Assembly: GCA_963667505.2 (NCBI GenBank)
Contig: OY763490.2
Span: 992,001-1,056,000, forward strand
Source: Aldehydirespirator sp963667505
GTDB lineage: Bacteria; Actinomycetota; Acidimicrobiia; Acidimicrobiales; Aldehydirespiratoraceae
DNA length: 64,000 nucleotides
Direction: 5' to 3'
Part shown: positions 1 through 7,842 of the stretch, in pieces
How positions within the stretch are numbered: the stretch's first letter is position 1
Layout of the letters: each line of letters begins with the position of its first letter
Translations under genes and position numbers: made by a program
The notes under the pieces: generated by a model
What the model saw: only the letters and a program-made list of their open reading frames with translations
The model's database searches: none
Told to the model about the DNA's origin: nothing

Positions 1-2
1 GC

Positions 3-140
3 TACCAGGTGGTGCTGGTGCGCGACGCCGTCGCGGGGGTTCCCCGCGAGTACGCGGACGCCGTGATCGAGCACAGTCTGGCCATGGTGGCCACTGTGGT
101 CGCTTCGGCGGACTTGCTGGAGGCCTGGGCTGTGGCCTGA
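3..140 (+). CDS. C-terminal fragment of an isochorismatase-like hydrolase (runs in from upstream)
   Basis: The window opens inside a reading frame that ends at TGA 138-140. The 45 visible residues (YQVVLVRDAVAG... then EHSLAMVATVVASADLLEAW) have the pattern of the last strand and helix of isochorismatase/nicotinamidase-fold cysteine hydrolases: a hydrophobic strand, RDAVAG, and a closing helix with a late acidic-W motif. The catalytic Asp, Lys and Cys would lie upstream and cannot be checked, so the substrate is unknown. It is on the same strand as the glycosyltransferase downstream but separated from it by a repeat-filled gap. Confidence 0.5.
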   Translation, partial: YQVVLVRDAVAGVPREYADAVIEHSLAMVATVVASADLLEAWAVA

Positions 141-205
141 CTAGGGGCCCATAGGGGCCGCGTCCGCGGCAGGGACGCCCATTAGCCTCGGCCCATCGCC
201 GCCGC

Positions 206-325
206 CCCAGACCAAGCCTCGCGTGATCCGGCCGTCCGCGGCCCCGGCCAAGCCTCGCGTGATCCGGCCGTCCGCGGCCCAGACCAAGCCTCGCGTGATC
301 CGGCCGTCCGCGGCCCCGGCCAAGC
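206..325. repeat. 36-bp tandem repeat, three copies
   Basis: Three near-identical 36-bp units lie in tandem; the AGCCTCGCGT core recurs at 215, 251 and 287. Two variants of the unit end alternate (GGCCCCGG and GGCCCAGA). Because 36 is a multiple of 3 the array is open on both strands. On the plus strand it is in frame with the following glycosyltransferase; on the minus strand it reads as a 12-residue repeat with core AADGRITRGL. It occupies the gap just before a gene whose start codon is doubtful. Confidence 0.9.
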
Positions 326-359
326 TCAGAGTGCGGCGCCGACGGTATGTGCCGTCGTA

Positions 360-3300
360 GTGGCCCACAGGCCCGGCGAGTGGTTCCACGAGACGCTCGA
401 GTCGCTGTCCCTCCAAGACTACGAACCCCTGCGGGTGGCCGTCGTCGACGCGGCCGGATCAGGGATAGCCGAGCAGGTGACGACGGTCATAGAGGATGCC
501 GTCATCATCGATGCCACAGGATCGAGGGGCTTCTCGGACGCGGCCAACGCGGCGCTCTCGGCCGATCTCGAGGCCGATTTCCTGCTGGTCTGCCACGACG
601 ATGTGGCCTTGGCCCCCGACGCGGTGAGCATCATGGTGGCGGAGGCGCTGCGCAGCCGAGCGGGCGTTCTCGGCCCCAAGCTGGTCGCCTGGGACCGCCC
701 GGAAGTGATCCTGCAGGCCGGCTACGACGTCGACCGTTTCGGGGTCGGCGCTGACCGGGCCGGATTCGAGGAGCTTGACCAGGAGCAGCACGACGGCGTG
801 AGCGACGTGTTCGCTCTGCCGTCGGCGGCGCTGCTGATCCGGCGGTCGCTGTTCACCGCGCTCGGCGGCTTCGACGGGGCGATGACCCACAGGGGCGAGG
901 ACATCGACTTCTGCTGGCGGGCCCAAATGGCGGGGGCCCGGGTGATGATCGTCGGCGGCGCGGTCGCCCGCCACCGCGCCAGCCTCGCCGAGCGCGCCGG
1001 AGCCGATGACAGCTTCGCCGCCGGTGCCCGTCACTCGCTGCGGGCGATGCTCGTGAACCACGGGCGCATCTCGCTGGTGGTTCTCGTGCCGCTGGCGCTG
1101 CTGATGTCGCTCGTGGAGTTGGTCCTGGCGGTGCTCACGGTCCGATTGCGACGGGCCCGCGACGTGGTGGCCGCGTGGGCCTGGAACGTGTCCCGGCTCG
1201 ACGTGGTGGTACAGCGTCGCCAGGCCAACGCCCAGGTGCGCCGGGTCCGGCAGGCCGACGTGACCGCCATGCAGTACACGGGAAGCGTACGCGTGACCGA
1301 GTTCGTGAGGCGTCACTTCGGCGGCGACCATCGAGGCTTGCTGGACGCGGCCGGGCGCGGCGTGCTCAGCGGGTTCCGCACGGGATCGGCCCGGATGCCG
1401 TGGATCGCGTGGGCGCTGGTCACCGTGTTCGTGCTGTTCGGCTCGCGGAGCCTGATCCTCTCCGGGGTGCCCGCCGTCGGGGACCTGGCCCCCTTCCCGG
1501 ACACGGCCGCCGACCTGCTCGGGGCTTGGTGGGGAGGCTGGTCGGACCGGGGCACCGGCTCGCCGTCGTCCAACCTCGGCGCTCTCGTGTTCCTGGGCGC
1601 GTTCGGCTGGGTGCTCTCCAACAGCACGGGCCTGATCCGCACCGTGATGGTGATCGGGCCTATCTTCGTGGGCCTTGCCGGCGCCTACCGGCTGCTGGCC
1701 GCGACCGGCTCCCGTCGGGCACAGACGGCCACGCTGGTCGCGTACCTGCTAGTGCCTTTGTTGCCTGCCTCCCTCGCGGGCGGATCGCTTCCGGGCCTCG
1801 TCGGCTACGCGGCCGCGCCCTGGATGCTGCGCGCACTGCTCACGGCCTCGGGCATGACGCCGTTCCGTCCCGGCGGCGGATCCCCTGCGAGCCTTCTGTC
1901 ACCGGCGGTGGTGCTCGGCGCGTCCGCCGGCGCGGCTGCCCTGTTCGTACCCGCGGTGGCCGGGCTGGCCGCTGCGATGGCGCTGGGGCTGGTTCTCGGC
2001 GGCTTGCTGGCGGGGCGGCCCGCGGGGATCTTGAGGCTCGCGGCCGCGGCTGTCATGGCCGTTCCGGTGTTCGTGCTCGTGATGTTCCCTGCGGTCGTGG
2101 ACATCCTGGCGTCCGGTCCGACCTGGGAGGCGGTCGCGGACGGCCGGGACGGCTCGCCCGGGCCGGCGTCGTTCGGCGAGATCCTGCGATTCGCGGTCGG
2201 TCCCCACGATTCCGGGACCCGGGTCTGGCTGTTCGCCCTGCCGATGGCCGTGCCGCTGCTGCTCGGTCGAGGATGGCGCTTCGAGCAGGCCGCCCGGCTA
2301 TGGATGGTGGCCCTCGTCTCGTGGGCGCTGGCGTTGGCCGCGCAGCGAGGCGACCTCCCGTTCGGGCTGCCGGACCTCCAGATGCTGCTGGTGCCCGCCG
2401 CCGTCTCGGTGGCCGCTCTGTGCGGGCTGGCCGTCCTCTCGGTCGAACACGACCTGCGCTTCAGTCACTTCGGCTGGCGCCAGGCGCTGGTGCCGGTTGT
2501 GGCGGTGGCGTCGTTGCTGCTCGCGGCGGGGAGCGTCGGCCTGCTCGACAGCGGGCGGTGGGGGATGGCTGCCGCCGACCATCATTCGACCCTGCGATTC
2601 GAGCCGCCCGTGCTGGCCGGCAGCTACCGAGTGCTGTGGATCGGCGCCCCGGAGTTCCTGCCGGTCGAGGGCCGCAACCTCGAGCCCGGCGTGGCTTGGG
2701 CCTCGACCTCGGGGGACTCGGTCACCATCGTCGACCGCGCCGTCCCGGCCGACCGCGGCAGGGCCGACCTGCTGGAGGCAGTCGTCGATGACATCACGGC
2801 GGATCGCACGGCCCGCGGCGGCCGTCTGCTGGCCGGTATGGGCGTCCGCTACGTGGTGCTGGTGCACCGGCTCGCTCCCGCCCCGTTCACGTCGGCGGAG
2901 GACGCTCGGCCCGTTCCGGAGGCGATCAGCCGAAGCCTGCGGAGCCAGCTCGACCTGGAGATCGTGGAAGCCACCAACAGCGCCGCGGAGGTGTTCGTAA
3001 ACACTGCCTGGGTGCCGGCCCGCTCGTTGCAGGCGCCGGGCTTCGATCGGGGCGTCGCCGAGATAGCCGACTTGGAGAGCTGGCCCGTCGGGACGGGCTC
3101 GGCGATCTTCTCAGGCGACGGGCCGCCGTGGAGCGGGTCGCTGCCCGAAGGGGTCGAGGTGCTGGTCGCGCACACCCCGCGCCCCGGATGGGAGCTACAT
3201 GTGGACGGCGAGGCCTCCGATCGCCGTGAGGCCCTGTCCTGGGCCAGGGCGTACCTGCCTCCCGGCGGCGGCGACGCAGTGCTGTCGTACTCGCCGCCCT

Positions 3301-3398
3301 GGTGGCGCCGCATCGGCCAGCTGCTGGGCGCGGTGGCGCCGGCCGTTCTGGTCGCCGTCTGGGTGCGCCGCCGAATCGACCATGGCGAGGGCCCCTGA
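360..3398 (+). CDS. Large membrane protein with N-terminal GT2 glycosyltransferase domain
   Basis: This 1012-residue protein starts with a GT-A, family 2 glycosyltransferase domain (about 1-230): acidic HDDVAL metal/nucleotide-sugar motif near residue 80 and the RGEDIDFCWR segment near 178. A membrane helix near 238 follows, then many hydrophobic segments from about 345 to 730, an exported region, and a last helix near 990. This is the plan of actinobacterial envelope glycosyltransferases; the product probably adds a sugar to a lipid-linked or cell-wall glycan. The only in-frame start is GTG 360, but the residues encoded just before it (VCAVVV) look like the missing first beta strand of the GT fold. 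The true start is therefore unclear. ATG of the next gene overlaps the stop. Confidence 0.75.
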   Translation: MAHRPGEWFHETLESLSLQDYEPLRVAVVDAAGSGIAEQVTTVIEDAVIIDATGSRGFSDAANAALSADLEADFLLVCHDDVALAPDAVSIMVAEALRSRAGVLGPKLVAWDRPEVILQAGYDVDRFGVGADRAGFEELDQEQHDGVSDVFALPSAALLIRRSLFTALGGFDGAMTHRGEDIDFCWRAQMAGARVMIVGGAVARHRASLAERAGADDSFAAGARHSLRAMLVNHGRISLVVLVPLALLMSLVELVLAVLTVRLRRARDVVAAWAWNVSRLDVVVQRRQANAQVRRVRQADVTAMQYTGSVRVTEFVRRHFGGDHRGLLDAAGRGVLSGFRTGSARMPWIAWALVTVFVLFGSRSLILSGVPAVGDLAPFPDTAADLLGAWWGGWSDRGTGSPSSNLGALVFLGAFGWVLSNSTGLIRTVMVIGPIFVGLAGAYRLLAATGSRRAQTATLVAYLLVPLLPASLAGGSLPGLVGYAAAPWMLRALLTASGMTPFRPGGGSPASLLSPAVVLGASAGAAALFVPAVAGLAAAMALGLVLGGLLAGRPAGILRLAAAAVMAVPVFVLVMFPAVVDILASGPTWEAVADGRDGSPGPASFGEILRFAVGPHDSGTRVWLFALPMAVPLLLGRGWRFEQAARLWMVALVSWALALAAQRGDLPFGLPDLQMLLVPAAVSVAALCGLAVLSVEHDLRFSHFGWRQALVPVVAVASLLLAAGSVGLLDSGRWGMAAADHHSTLRFEPPVLAGSYRVLWIGAPEFLPVEGRNLEPGVAWASTSGDSVTIVDRAVPADRGRADLLEAVVDDITADRTARGGRLLAGMGVRYVVLVHRLAPAPFTSAEDARPVPEAISRSLRSQLDLEIVEATNSAAEVFVNTAWVPARSLQAPGFDRGVAEIADLESWPVGTGSAIFSGDGPPWSGSLPEGVEVLVAHTPRPGWELHVDGEASDRREALSWARAYLPPGGGDAVLSYSPPWWRRIGQLLGAVAPAVLVAVWVRRRIDHGEGP

Positions 3399-4876
3399 TG
3401 CGCTTGGCCAGAGTGCTGACGATCGCGACCGTCTTGGCCCTGCTCGCCGCTGGCGCCCTCATCGACCTCGAGGATCGTCCGGCCCACCTGCGTCCGGAGC
3501 GTCCTGTCTCGGCGCTGCCCGTGGCCGTTGGCGAGGTCAACACCTGGTTCTGTCCGGGCGGAAGCGCTCCCGGCGGGCCGGTCGAGGTGACCCTTGAGAT
3601 GGTCAGCGCGTCCACCGAGGTGAGGACCGCTGTCGTGTCCGTTGTTGCCGACGGTGCCGACACGTCGGAGGCTGGCCCGGCGCGAGTGGAGGTCGGGCCC
3701 GGCCGCCGGGTGGCGGTCGAGCCTTCGAGGCAGGCGCCGGGCGCCGAGTGGGTCGGTGCCGTGGTGGAAGTCGATGGGCCCGATGTGATCGTGGAGCAGG
3801 TGGTGGCGGCGGCCGGGGGCGGGGTCGGGCGCTCGCCGTGTCTGACGAGGACGGCCGACCGCTGGGTGGCCTCCAACGGCGGCACCCGTCTGGCGGTGGA
3901 GGGGGAGCGCTTCGTGTTGATGCTGCTCAATCCCTTCCCGGACTTCGCGGTGGCCGAGATCGACCTGGTCGCCGATGTGGGTCGGGACAGGATCGAAGGC
4001 GTCGTCGTGCCCGCCCGCCGTGTGGTGGCTCTCGATGTGACCGAGGAGATCACCGAGGCGCAGACCGTCACCGCCTTCGTCGATGTGGTGTCGGGGCGGC
4101 TGTCGGTGTCGTCGATCCAGATCTCCGACGGGCCGAGCGCGGGTCGGGGAGCGAGGCTCGCCCCGGCTGTCGCGGGTGCGGCCACGCTCTGGTACCTGCC
4201 CGTCGCCTCGGCGTCGCGGACCGTGCGCCGTGACGTGGTCGCCGTGTCCAACCCTTCCACCGACGACGTGGCCGAGGTGGACTTGGAGTTCGTCGCCGAC
4301 GATCCCGCGGTGTCCGTGAGCCCGATCGAGCTGACGGTGGGGCCCAGACGCACCGCGATCGTGGATCTCTCCCAGCAGCACCGCCTCGACGGCGCAGGGT
4401 TCCTCACGCTGGTCGTTCGCTCCCTGTACGGCGTGCCGGTCACCGCCTCCATCACCAGCACCGCGCCCGGCGACCCGGGCGCGGCCGCGGCTCCGAACGT
4501 TGTGGCCGGCACGACCGCCGCAATCGGCGCGGACGCCGCCGCGCGGCGCTGGCTCGTGCCGGTGGAGGCGACCAACGCCGACACCGAGGCCAGGTTCGAC
4601 GACGACTCCTCGGGCGTGGCCGTCTTCAACCCGTCGTCGGTGGGGATCGCCGTCGTGGAGGTGAGCGCCTTCGGGGAGACGGTCGGATCTCTCGAGATGG
4701 GGCCGGGCCGGCGCAGCCGGCTGCCCTTGGATCGGCTGGGCTCCGGTCGCTTCGTGGTGGAGTTCCAGTCGTCCGCGCCCGTTGTGGTGGGCCGTCAGCT
4801 GGTCGGCCTCACCTCCCGGACCGCCGCACTGGGCGTGGCAGCCTCCGAGCCGGTGCCCGCCGCCGAGATCGAGTAG
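3398..4876 (+). CDS. Exported DUF5719-like protein
   Basis: The 492-residue product begins at ATG 3398, overlapping the upstream TGA (TGATG), so it is translationally coupled to the glycosyltransferase. Residues 1-22 form a signal peptide or N-terminal anchor (RLAR then a hydrophobic run). The rest is beta-rich and low in charge clusters, with NTWFCPGG near the mature N-terminus, a pattern I associate with the DUF5719 family found beside actinobacterial glycosyltransferases. No catalytic motif is visible. A role at the cell surface with its GT partner is inferred from linkage. Its stop lies inside a 38-bp duplicated segment. Confidence 0.65.
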   Translation: MRLARVLTIATVLALLAAGALIDLEDRPAHLRPERPVSALPVAVGEVNTWFCPGGSAPGGPVEVTLEMVSASTEVRTAVVSVVADGADTSEAGPARVEVGPGRRVAVEPSRQAPGAEWVGAVVEVDGPDVIVEQVVAAAGGGVGRSPCLTRTADRWVASNGGTRLAVEGERFVLMLLNPFPDFAVAEIDLVADVGRDRIEGVVVPARRVVALDVTEEITEAQTVTAFVDVVSGRLSVSSIQISDGPSAGRGARLAPAVAGAATLWYLPVASASRTVRRDVVAVSNPSTDDVAEVDLEFVADDPAVSVSPIELTVGPRRTAIVDLSQQHRLDGAGFLTLVVRSLYGVPVTASITSTAPGDPGAAAAPNVVAGTTAAIGADAAARRWLVPVEATNADTEARFDDDSSGVAVFNPSSVGIAVVEVSAFGETVGSLEMGPGRRSRLPLDRLGSGRFVVEFQSSAPVVVGRQLVGLTSRTAALGVAASEPVPAAEIE

Positions 4877-4931
4877 CTCAGGCTGCGCCGGTGCCCGCCG
4901 CCGAGATCGAGTAGCTCAGGCTGCGCCGGTG
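4853..4931. repeat. 38-bp tandem duplication over convergent stop codons
   Basis: A 38-bp unit beginning GTGCCCGCCGCCGAG occurs at 4853 and 4891. Each copy contains TAG (plus strand) followed one base later by TCA (TGA on the minus strand). The first copy supplies the stop of the DUF5719-like gene (4874-4876); the second supplies the stop of ftsH (4916-4918). A single ancestral copy would have put the two convergent stops one base apart. Confidence 0.9.
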
Positions 4932-6904
4932 GGCACGCCCGCGGGGGCGTCGGCGGCGGCGCCGTCATCGACAGGCTCGCCCGGGCCGGTCGTGGTGCGT
5001 GGCTCGCCGCCGTCGGCGCCCTGACGCGACACCGCGATCAGGCGCTCGACCTCGTCCCCGCTGATGGTCTCGTGCTCAAGCAGTGCTCTGGCCACCAGGT
5101 CCAGGCCGTGGCGGTACTCGGTCAGGGTGGCCCGGCAGCGCTCCTGCTGCTCGCGCAGGATGCGCTCGATCTCCTCGTCGATCACTCGGGCCGTGTCGTG
5201 GCTGTAGTCGCGGGTCTGCACGATGTCCTCGCCCAAAAACACCTGGTTCTGCGAGCCCCATGCCATCGGGCCGATCTCCGACGACATTCCCCATTCCCGA
5301 ACCATCGAACGGGCCAGAGCCGTCGCCCGCATCAGGTCGTCGGCGGCGCCGGTGCTGCCGATGTCGAACACCAACTCCTCGGCGATGCGGCCGCCGAACA
5401 TCACCACCAGGCGGTCGAGGATGTAGTCGGTGCGGTAGATGTGGCGGTCCTCCTCGGGGAGCTGCATGGTCACGCCCAGCGCCATGCCGCTGGGGATGAT
5501 CGTCACCTTGTGAAGCGGGTCGGCGGTCGGGAGCACCGCCGCGCACACCGCGTGGCCCGCCTCGTGGTAGGCGACGGCCTCCTTCTCGTCGTCGGACAGA
5601 GCCAGCGACTCGCGCTTCTGGCCCATGAGCACCCGGTCCCGGGCCAGCTCCACATGGCGGGCCTCGATCTCGTCCTTGCCCTCGCGCACCGCGAACAGCG
5701 CGGCCTCGTTGACGAGATTGGCGAGGTCGGCGCCGCTCATCCCCGGCGTGCCCCTGGCCACCACGTTCAGGTCGAGGTCCTCGGCGGCCCGCTTGCCCTT
5801 GGTGTGCACCTCCAGGATGGCTCGGCGGTCCGACAGCTCCGGCAGCGGCACCACCACCTGGCGGTCGAAGCGCCCGGGACGCAGCAGGGCCGGGTCAAGG
5901 ATGTCGGGGCGGTTGGTGGCCGCCATCATCACGATGCCCTCGGACCCCTCGAACCCGTCCATCTCCGAGAGCATCTGGTTGAGGGTCTGCTCGCGCTCGT
6001 CGTGGCCGCCCCCGAGCCCCGCGCCGCGCTTGCGCCCGATGGAGTCGATCTCGTCGATGAAGATGATCGCCTTGCCCATCTTGCGGGCCGACTCGAACAG
6101 GTCGCGCACCCGGCTGGCGCCGACCCCGACGAACATCTCCATGAAGTCCGACCCGGTCACCGACAGGAACGGCACCCCGGCCTCGCCCGCCACCGCTTTG
6201 GCGATGAGCGTCTTGCCGGTGCCCGGCGGGCCCACCAGCAGCACGCCCTTGGGAACCCGGGCGCCTATCTCCGCGAAGCGTTCGGGCATCTTCAGGAAGT
6301 CGACGATCTCGGTGATCTCCTGCTTGACGCCGTCGTATCCGGCGACGTCGTCGAAGGTGGTGCCGGGCCGCTCGGTGGTGTAGGTCTTGGCCCGGCTGCG
6401 ACCGATCGACATGATGTTGCCCATCTGGCCCTGAGCCCGTCGCTGCATCCACCAGAAGAACAGGATGAGCAGCCCGATCGGCAGCAGCAGCGGGATAATC
6501 GACACGAAGAAGTTGGTCTGGGGAGTCACGTACCGGAACTCCGGCACCTCCTGGGTGATCAGCGCCGTGTCCGCGTCGGGCAGGGGCAGCGGCCCGTTGG
6601 AGGAGAACTCGGTCCCGTCGATGGCGGTGGCCTTGATGCCTCCGTCGTTGTTGTTGTACTCGCCGCTGGCGATTCCGCCCGCGGCGACCCGGTCGAGGAA
6701 GTCGGGGTAGGGGATCTCCGTGCCGGAACTCCCGGGCATCGCGGTGGTGGCGATGAAGATCGTGATGACCGCGCCGATCATCAGCCAGACGATGAGGCGC
6801 GACCGCCGACGGTTGTCAGGACGCGTCAGCCCGGGCCCTTGCTTGGGCTGCTTCCGGTCCCGAGGCGTGGGCGGGGGCGGCGGCGGCGGAGAGTCGTCGT
6901 CCAC
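4916..6904 (-). CDS. ftsH: ATP-dependent zinc metalloprotease FtsH
   Basis: FtsH is a membrane-anchored hexameric AAA+ protease that degrades damaged or surplus membrane proteins and some regulators. The 662-residue protein has a proline-rich N-terminus, two membrane helices (about 36-58 and 131-153) bracketing an exported domain, Walker A GPPGTGKT near 224-231, Walker B IIFIDEID, and the zinc motif HEAGH with a downstream acidic ligand region. Length is typical. The start is GTG 6902-6904. It is transcribed convergently with the DUF5719-like gene and divergently from the CPBP protease. The C-terminal tail ends in the 38-bp repeat. All catalytic residues appear intact. Confidence 0.97.
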   Translation of the reverse strand: MDDDSPPPPPPPTPRDRKQPKQGPGLTRPDNRRRSRLIVWLMIGAVITIFIATTAMPGSSGTEIPYPDFLDRVAAGGIASGEYNNNDGGIKATAIDGTEFSSNGPLPLPDADTALITQEVPEFRYVTPQTNFFVSIIPLLLPIGLLILFFWWMQRRAQGQMGNIMSIGRSRAKTYTTERPGTTFDDVAGYDGVKQEITEIVDFLKMPERFAEIGARVPKGVLLVGPPGTGKTLIAKAVAGEAGVPFLSVTGSDFMEMFVGVGASRVRDLFESARKMGKAIIFIDEIDSIGRKRGAGLGGGHDEREQTLNQMLSEMDGFEGSEGIVMMAATNRPDILDPALLRPGRFDRQVVVPLPELSDRRAILEVHTKGKRAAEDLDLNVVARGTPGMSGADLANLVNEAALFAVREGKDEIEARHVELARDRVLMGQKRESLALSDDEKEAVAYHEAGHAVCAAVLPTADPLHKVTIIPSGMALGVTMQLPEEDRHIYRTDYILDRLVVMFGGRIAEELVFDIGSTGAADDLMRATALARSMVREWGMSSEIGPMAWGSQNQVFLGEDIVQTRDYSHDTARVIDEEIERILREQQERCRATLTEYRHGLDLVARALLEHETISGDEVERLIAVSRQGADGGEPRTTTGPGEPVDDGAAADAPAGVPTGAA

Positions 6905-6975
6905 GAAATCAGGCTACTGCGGGGCGGCCCGTTCCAGGTCCGCGTCGGGCCTGCCGACGGCTACCGTGGCTGACC

Positions 6976-7695
6976 ATGCCGTCGCTGATGCCGGCTTCGA
7001 CGCGGCTGATTTGGGCGGTAGCCGGTTGGGCCGTGGGCTTCGCCGCCACCTTGGTGGCGGTCGTCGTCGCCGTCGCGGCCATGGCGGCATTCGGCAGCGA
7101 TCAGTCGGCCGACGCGGACCTGACCGAGCGTCTGTCCATGGGCGGTCTCGCGCTGCTGCAGGTGCCGATCTGGCTGGGCCTGATCGGCACGCCGCTGCTG
7201 GCCCGACGCTACGGCCTGGACTGGAGGCAGCAGCTCGGCTGGTGGATGCGGCCCCGCGACATCGGAGTGGGAGCGGCCGTCGGAGTGGGACTGCAGCTGG
7301 TCGCTGTGCCCCTGCTGTACTGGCCCATATTCCGGATCTTCGGCGATCTGGACGTCGAGGCGCCTGCACGCGAACTGGCCGACCTGGCTGTCGCCCCGCT
7401 GGACGTGGCCATGTTCGCCGTGATGACCATCGTCCTCGCCCCGATCACCGAGGAGGTGTTCTTTCGGGGCCTGCTTCAGGGAGCGTTGCGCGACCGGCTC
7501 GGTCCGATCTGGGCGCTGGCCATCGCCTCGGTGGCCTTCGGGATCAGTCACTTCCAGTGGATCCAGTTCCCGGCACTGCTTCTGGTGGGCGTGGTCAACG
7601 GCCTCATCGTGCTGCGAACCGGCCGCCTCGGCGCTGCGCTGTGGTCCCACGCCGCCTTCAACGCTGTCACCGTGATCGCCTTGCTGGCGCTGTAG
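6976..7695 (+). CDS. CPBP-family intramembrane metalloprotease
   Basis: The 239-residue multi-pass protein carries the CPBP (CaaX protease/bacteriocin-processing, Abi) signature. An EEVFFRG motif near residue 158 supplies the paired glutamates and arginine, a SHFQW histidine lies about 30 residues later, and a SHAAFN motif is near the C-terminus. Hydrophobic segments at about 13-35, 55-75, 90-115 and 135-155 fit a membrane-embedded enzyme. The family includes prenyl-protein proteases and bacteriocin self-immunity proteins; the substrate here is unknown. It is transcribed divergently from ftsH across a 71-base gap. Confidence 0.88.
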   Translation: MPSLMPASTRLIWAVAGWAVGFAATLVAVVVAVAAMAAFGSDQSADADLTERLSMGGLALLQVPIWLGLIGTPLLARRYGLDWRQQLGWWMRPRDIGVGAAVGVGLQLVAVPLLYWPIFRIFGDLDVEAPARELADLAVAPLDVAMFAVMTIVLAPITEEVFFRGLLQGALRDRLGPIWALAIASVAFGISHFQWIQFPALLLVGVVNGLIVLRTGRLGAALWSHAAFNAVTVIALLAL

Positions 7696-7842
7696 CGCCT
7701 CGGACAGCGGAGGCTCGATGACAGTCCAGCGGGCAGCCGGGGCGTGCGCCAGTCGGCGCCGCGGCCGCGTCGACCGCCTCGTCGGCGGTCGTCGCCCTCA
7801 GGCTCCGGCGTTGGCGGGCAGTCTGGTGTTGGAAGGGCCCGC

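Noticed and set aside
5072..6973. A 633-codon plus-strand frame opposite ftsH
   Set aside because: Composition is His/Arg/Gly-rich without domains; the minus strand encodes intact FtsH.
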